From assembly GCA_027034115.1 (NCBI GenBank), contig JALVJB010000202.1:1-7009 (forward strand): a stretch of 7,009 bases of DNA, written 5' to 3'. Source of the DNA: Acidilobaceae archaeon (GTDB lineage: Archaea > Thermoproteota > Thermoprotei_A > Sulfolobales > Acidilobaceae). Positions within the stretch are counted from its first letter, which is position 1, and each line of letters opens with the position of its first letter. The notes below the pieces were generated by a model. That model was not told the origin of the DNA. It searched no databases and was given only the letters and a program-made list of their open reading frames with translations. Position numbers and translations under genes: made by a program. This document shows positions 6,122 through 7,009 of the stretch, in pieces.

Positions 6122-6194
6122 GCCCCGCCTCACCGTTCCGCCGTCATCTTCACCCCCCACCACGGGGTCTCGGCGGACGTGAGACCGGCGGGGC
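6122..6194 (+). other. GC-rich inverted repeats in the spacer before hxlB
   Basis: In the 204-bp spacer 6095-6298, GCCCCGCC (6122-6129) pairs perfectly with GGCGGGGC (6187-6194). Directly inside its 3' arm lies a second hairpin, GGTCTC (6166-6171) with GAGACC (6181-6186) around a nine-base loop. An alternative pairing, CCGCCG (6138-6143) with CGGCGG (6171-6176), would exclude the GGTCTC hairpin. The remainder of the spacer shows no ORF of note, tRNA or C/D box. It may be a structured 3' end, a small RNA or chance in GC-rich DNA; no T-tract terminator follows. Confidence 0.3.
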
Positions 6195-6261
6195 CAACTC
6201 AATATTACTAGTAGGGCCCACGGGGCGATTTATCATCTACTCTCCCCTGGGGGACCCTCAC

Positions 6262-6269
6262 CTTTTATC
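6262..6269 (+). promoter_or_regulatory. Probable TATA box of hxlB
   Basis: CTTTTATC is centred 33-34 bases before the ATG at 6299. A start site about 27 bases downstream gives a leader of only a few bases, in line with the lack of a ribosome-binding site before this ATG. It implies that hxlB is transcribed independently of the 413-aa gene. Confidence 0.5.
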
Positions 6270-6298
6270 CTCTAGCAAAACGTACCACGGCTATTGGG

Positions 6299-6928
6299 AT
6301 GCCCGCATTGGCTCGGGAGGATGCCGAGAACGCTTTGAACGCTATGGGTGAAATCGCCCGCTTCATAGAGGAGGCCTCTAGGATAATAGATAAGGAGGAA
6401 GTCTCAAACTTCATAGACCTCCTCGCCGAGGTCTACGGGGATCCTAGAAGAAAGGTTCTCGTCATGGGCGCGGGGCGTAGCGGCCTAGTAGGCAAGGCTT
6501 TCGCCATGAGACTGCTCCACCTCGGCTACAACTCCTACGTGCTTGGCGACACGATAGTGCCCAGTGTTAGGAGGGGCGACGTCGTAGTCGCCATATCGGG
6601 TAGTGGTAAGACCAAGCTGATAGTCACGGCGGCGGAGGCCGCCAAGCAGGTCGGCGCGACAGTAGTAGCTATAACCACGTACCCGGATAGCCCCTTGGGG
6701 AGGCTGGCGGACCTAGTGGTTAAGGTCCCCGGCAGGACGAAGCATAGCAGGCTCGACGACTACTTCGCCAGGCAGATCCTCGGCATACACGAGCCCCTCG
6801 CACCCCTCGGGACCCTCTTCGAGGACACGGCCCTAGTATTCCTAGACGGCGTAGTGTACGCCCTCATGGAGAGGCTCCGGGTAAGCGAGGACGAGATGAG
6901 GAGCAGGCATGCCAACATCGAGTTATAG
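6299..6928 (+). CDS. hxlB: 6-phospho-3-hexuloisomerase
   Basis: This enzyme isomerises 3-hexulose 6-phosphate and fructose 6-phosphate. In archaea lacking the oxidative pentose-phosphate route it works with 3-hexulose-6-phosphate synthase in reverse to make ribulose 5-phosphate and formaldehyde. The 209-aa protein is a single SIS domain: GAGRSGLVGKAFAMRL (57-72, phosphosugar loop), GDTIVPSVRRGDVVVAISGS (83-102) with GKT following, TTYPDSPLGRLAD (126-138), PLGTLFEDTALVFLD (169-183; Glu175 matches the proposed catalytic Glu of the family) and the C-terminal RHANIE. Length is slightly above the 180-200 usual for the family. Start ATG 6299; an internal ATG at 6344 would shorten the N-terminal helix. 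No synthase gene lies in the window. The gene's last 20 bases overlap the start of the next gene. Identity is strong because the SIS motifs match PHI rather than GmhA/KdsD types. Confidence 0.93.
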   Translation: MPALAREDAENALNAMGEIARFIEEASRIIDKEEVSNFIDLLAEVYGDPRRKVLVMGAGRSGLVGKAFAMRLLHLGYNSYVLGDTIVPSVRRGDVVVAISGSGKTKLIVTAAEAAKQVGATVVAITTYPDSPLGRLADLVVKVPGRTKHSRLDDYFARQILGIHEPLAPLGTLFEDTALVFLDGVVYALMERLRVSEDEMRSRHANIEL

Positions 6929-7009
6929 GAGGGGGACCCTCCTAGCACCCTTCGACCCCTGGAACAGCCCCCTATGCACCTGCCCCTTCAAGCTAAGCCT
7001 AAACCCCTA
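6909..7009 (+). CDS. Radical-SAM protein (SplB/COG1533-like), N-terminal fragment cut by the window edge
   Basis: From the ATG at 6909 the frame reads MPTSSYRRGTLLAPFDPWNS then PLCTCPFKLSLNP, still open at the last base. The stretch DPWNSPLCTCPFKLSLNP is characteristic of archaeal COG1533 radical-SAM proteins (spore-photoproduct-lyase-like family), in which it precedes a [4Fe-4S]-binding Cys-x3-Cys-x2-Cys motif just beyond the visible part. The ATG lies 20 bases inside hxlB in another frame. It is preceded by TGAGGAG (6897-6903) five bases upstream, suggesting translational coupling. Only 33 codons are visible, so the radical-SAM assignment rests on this signature recalled from the family, and the reaction is unknown. 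The short hairpin sequence just after the hxlB stop (6928-6942) falls inside this gene. Confidence 0.7.
   Translation, partial: MPTSSYRRGTLLAPFDPWNSPLCTCPFKLSLNP

Noticed and set aside
5828..6202. Minus-strand open frame covering the end of the 413-aa gene and part of the spacer before hxlB.
   Set aside because: The translation is Arg-rich, mostly antisense to a well-supported gene, and its C-terminal half mirrors that gene's codons.
6095..6298. Possible C/D-box small RNA on the minus strand (ATGATAA near 6230).
   Set aside because: No D box (CTGA) lies at a suitable distance and the C box has a mismatch.
6928..6942. Perfect GGAGGG/CCCTCC hairpin directly after the hxlB stop, a possible terminator.
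   Set aside because: It lies inside the reading frame of the radical-SAM gene starting at 6909, and no T-tract follows.

Overview
The window looks like chromosomal DNA of a hyperthermophilic crenarchaeon, probably of the Desulfurococcales/Pyrodictiaceae type. The evidence is the archaeal form of serine hydroxymethyltransferase, a stand-alone 6-phospho-3-hexuloisomerase, a CinA protein lacking its deamidase domain, a small C2H2 zinc-finger protein, heavy use of AGG/AGA (Arg), ATA (Ile) and CTA (Leu), GTG/TTG starts, and TATA-type promoters close to start codons. The taxon is inferred from gene content and style, not from a marker gene. The region is gene-dense; I see no mobile element, CRISPR array, rRNA or tRNA.

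Positions 1-3077 are minus strand. In transcription order they hold glyA (1794-3077), a CinA-type nucleotide-processing protein (828-1658), a two-helix membrane protein starting inside the cinA-like gene (683-877), an MIP18/DUF59 iron-sulfur assembly-type protein (214-630) with its own good promoter, and an unidentified gene running off the left edge. glyA is divergent from an aldo/keto reductase (3142-3969), and their putative promoters overlap.

Positions 3142-4448 are plus strand: the reductase, then an unrecognised 150-aa protein (3996-4448) whose putative TATA box overlaps the reductase stop codon. A C2H2 zinc-finger protein (4509-4712, minus) converges on it. Its start side faces, across 140 bp, an unrecognised 413-aa winged-helix protein (4853-6094, plus). 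That 140 bp holds a symmetric TTAATTAA element and a 17-bp imperfect palindrome.

Positions 6095-7009 are plus strand: a 204-bp spacer with two nested or alternative GC-rich hairpins, 6-phospho-3-hexuloisomerase (6299-6928), and the first 33 codons of a radical-SAM (SplB/COG1533-like) protein that begins inside the isomerase gene at 6909 and leaves the window at the right edge.

The recognised genes are housekeeping: one-carbon/glycine metabolism (glyA), pentose-phosphate supply by the reversed ribulose monophosphate route (hxlB), Fe-S maturation (DUF59), pyridine-nucleotide or ADP-ribose clean-up (CinA) and carbonyl reduction (AKR). The least explained parts are the zinc-finger/winged-helix divergent pair, the 150-aa orphan and the structured spacer before hxlB.
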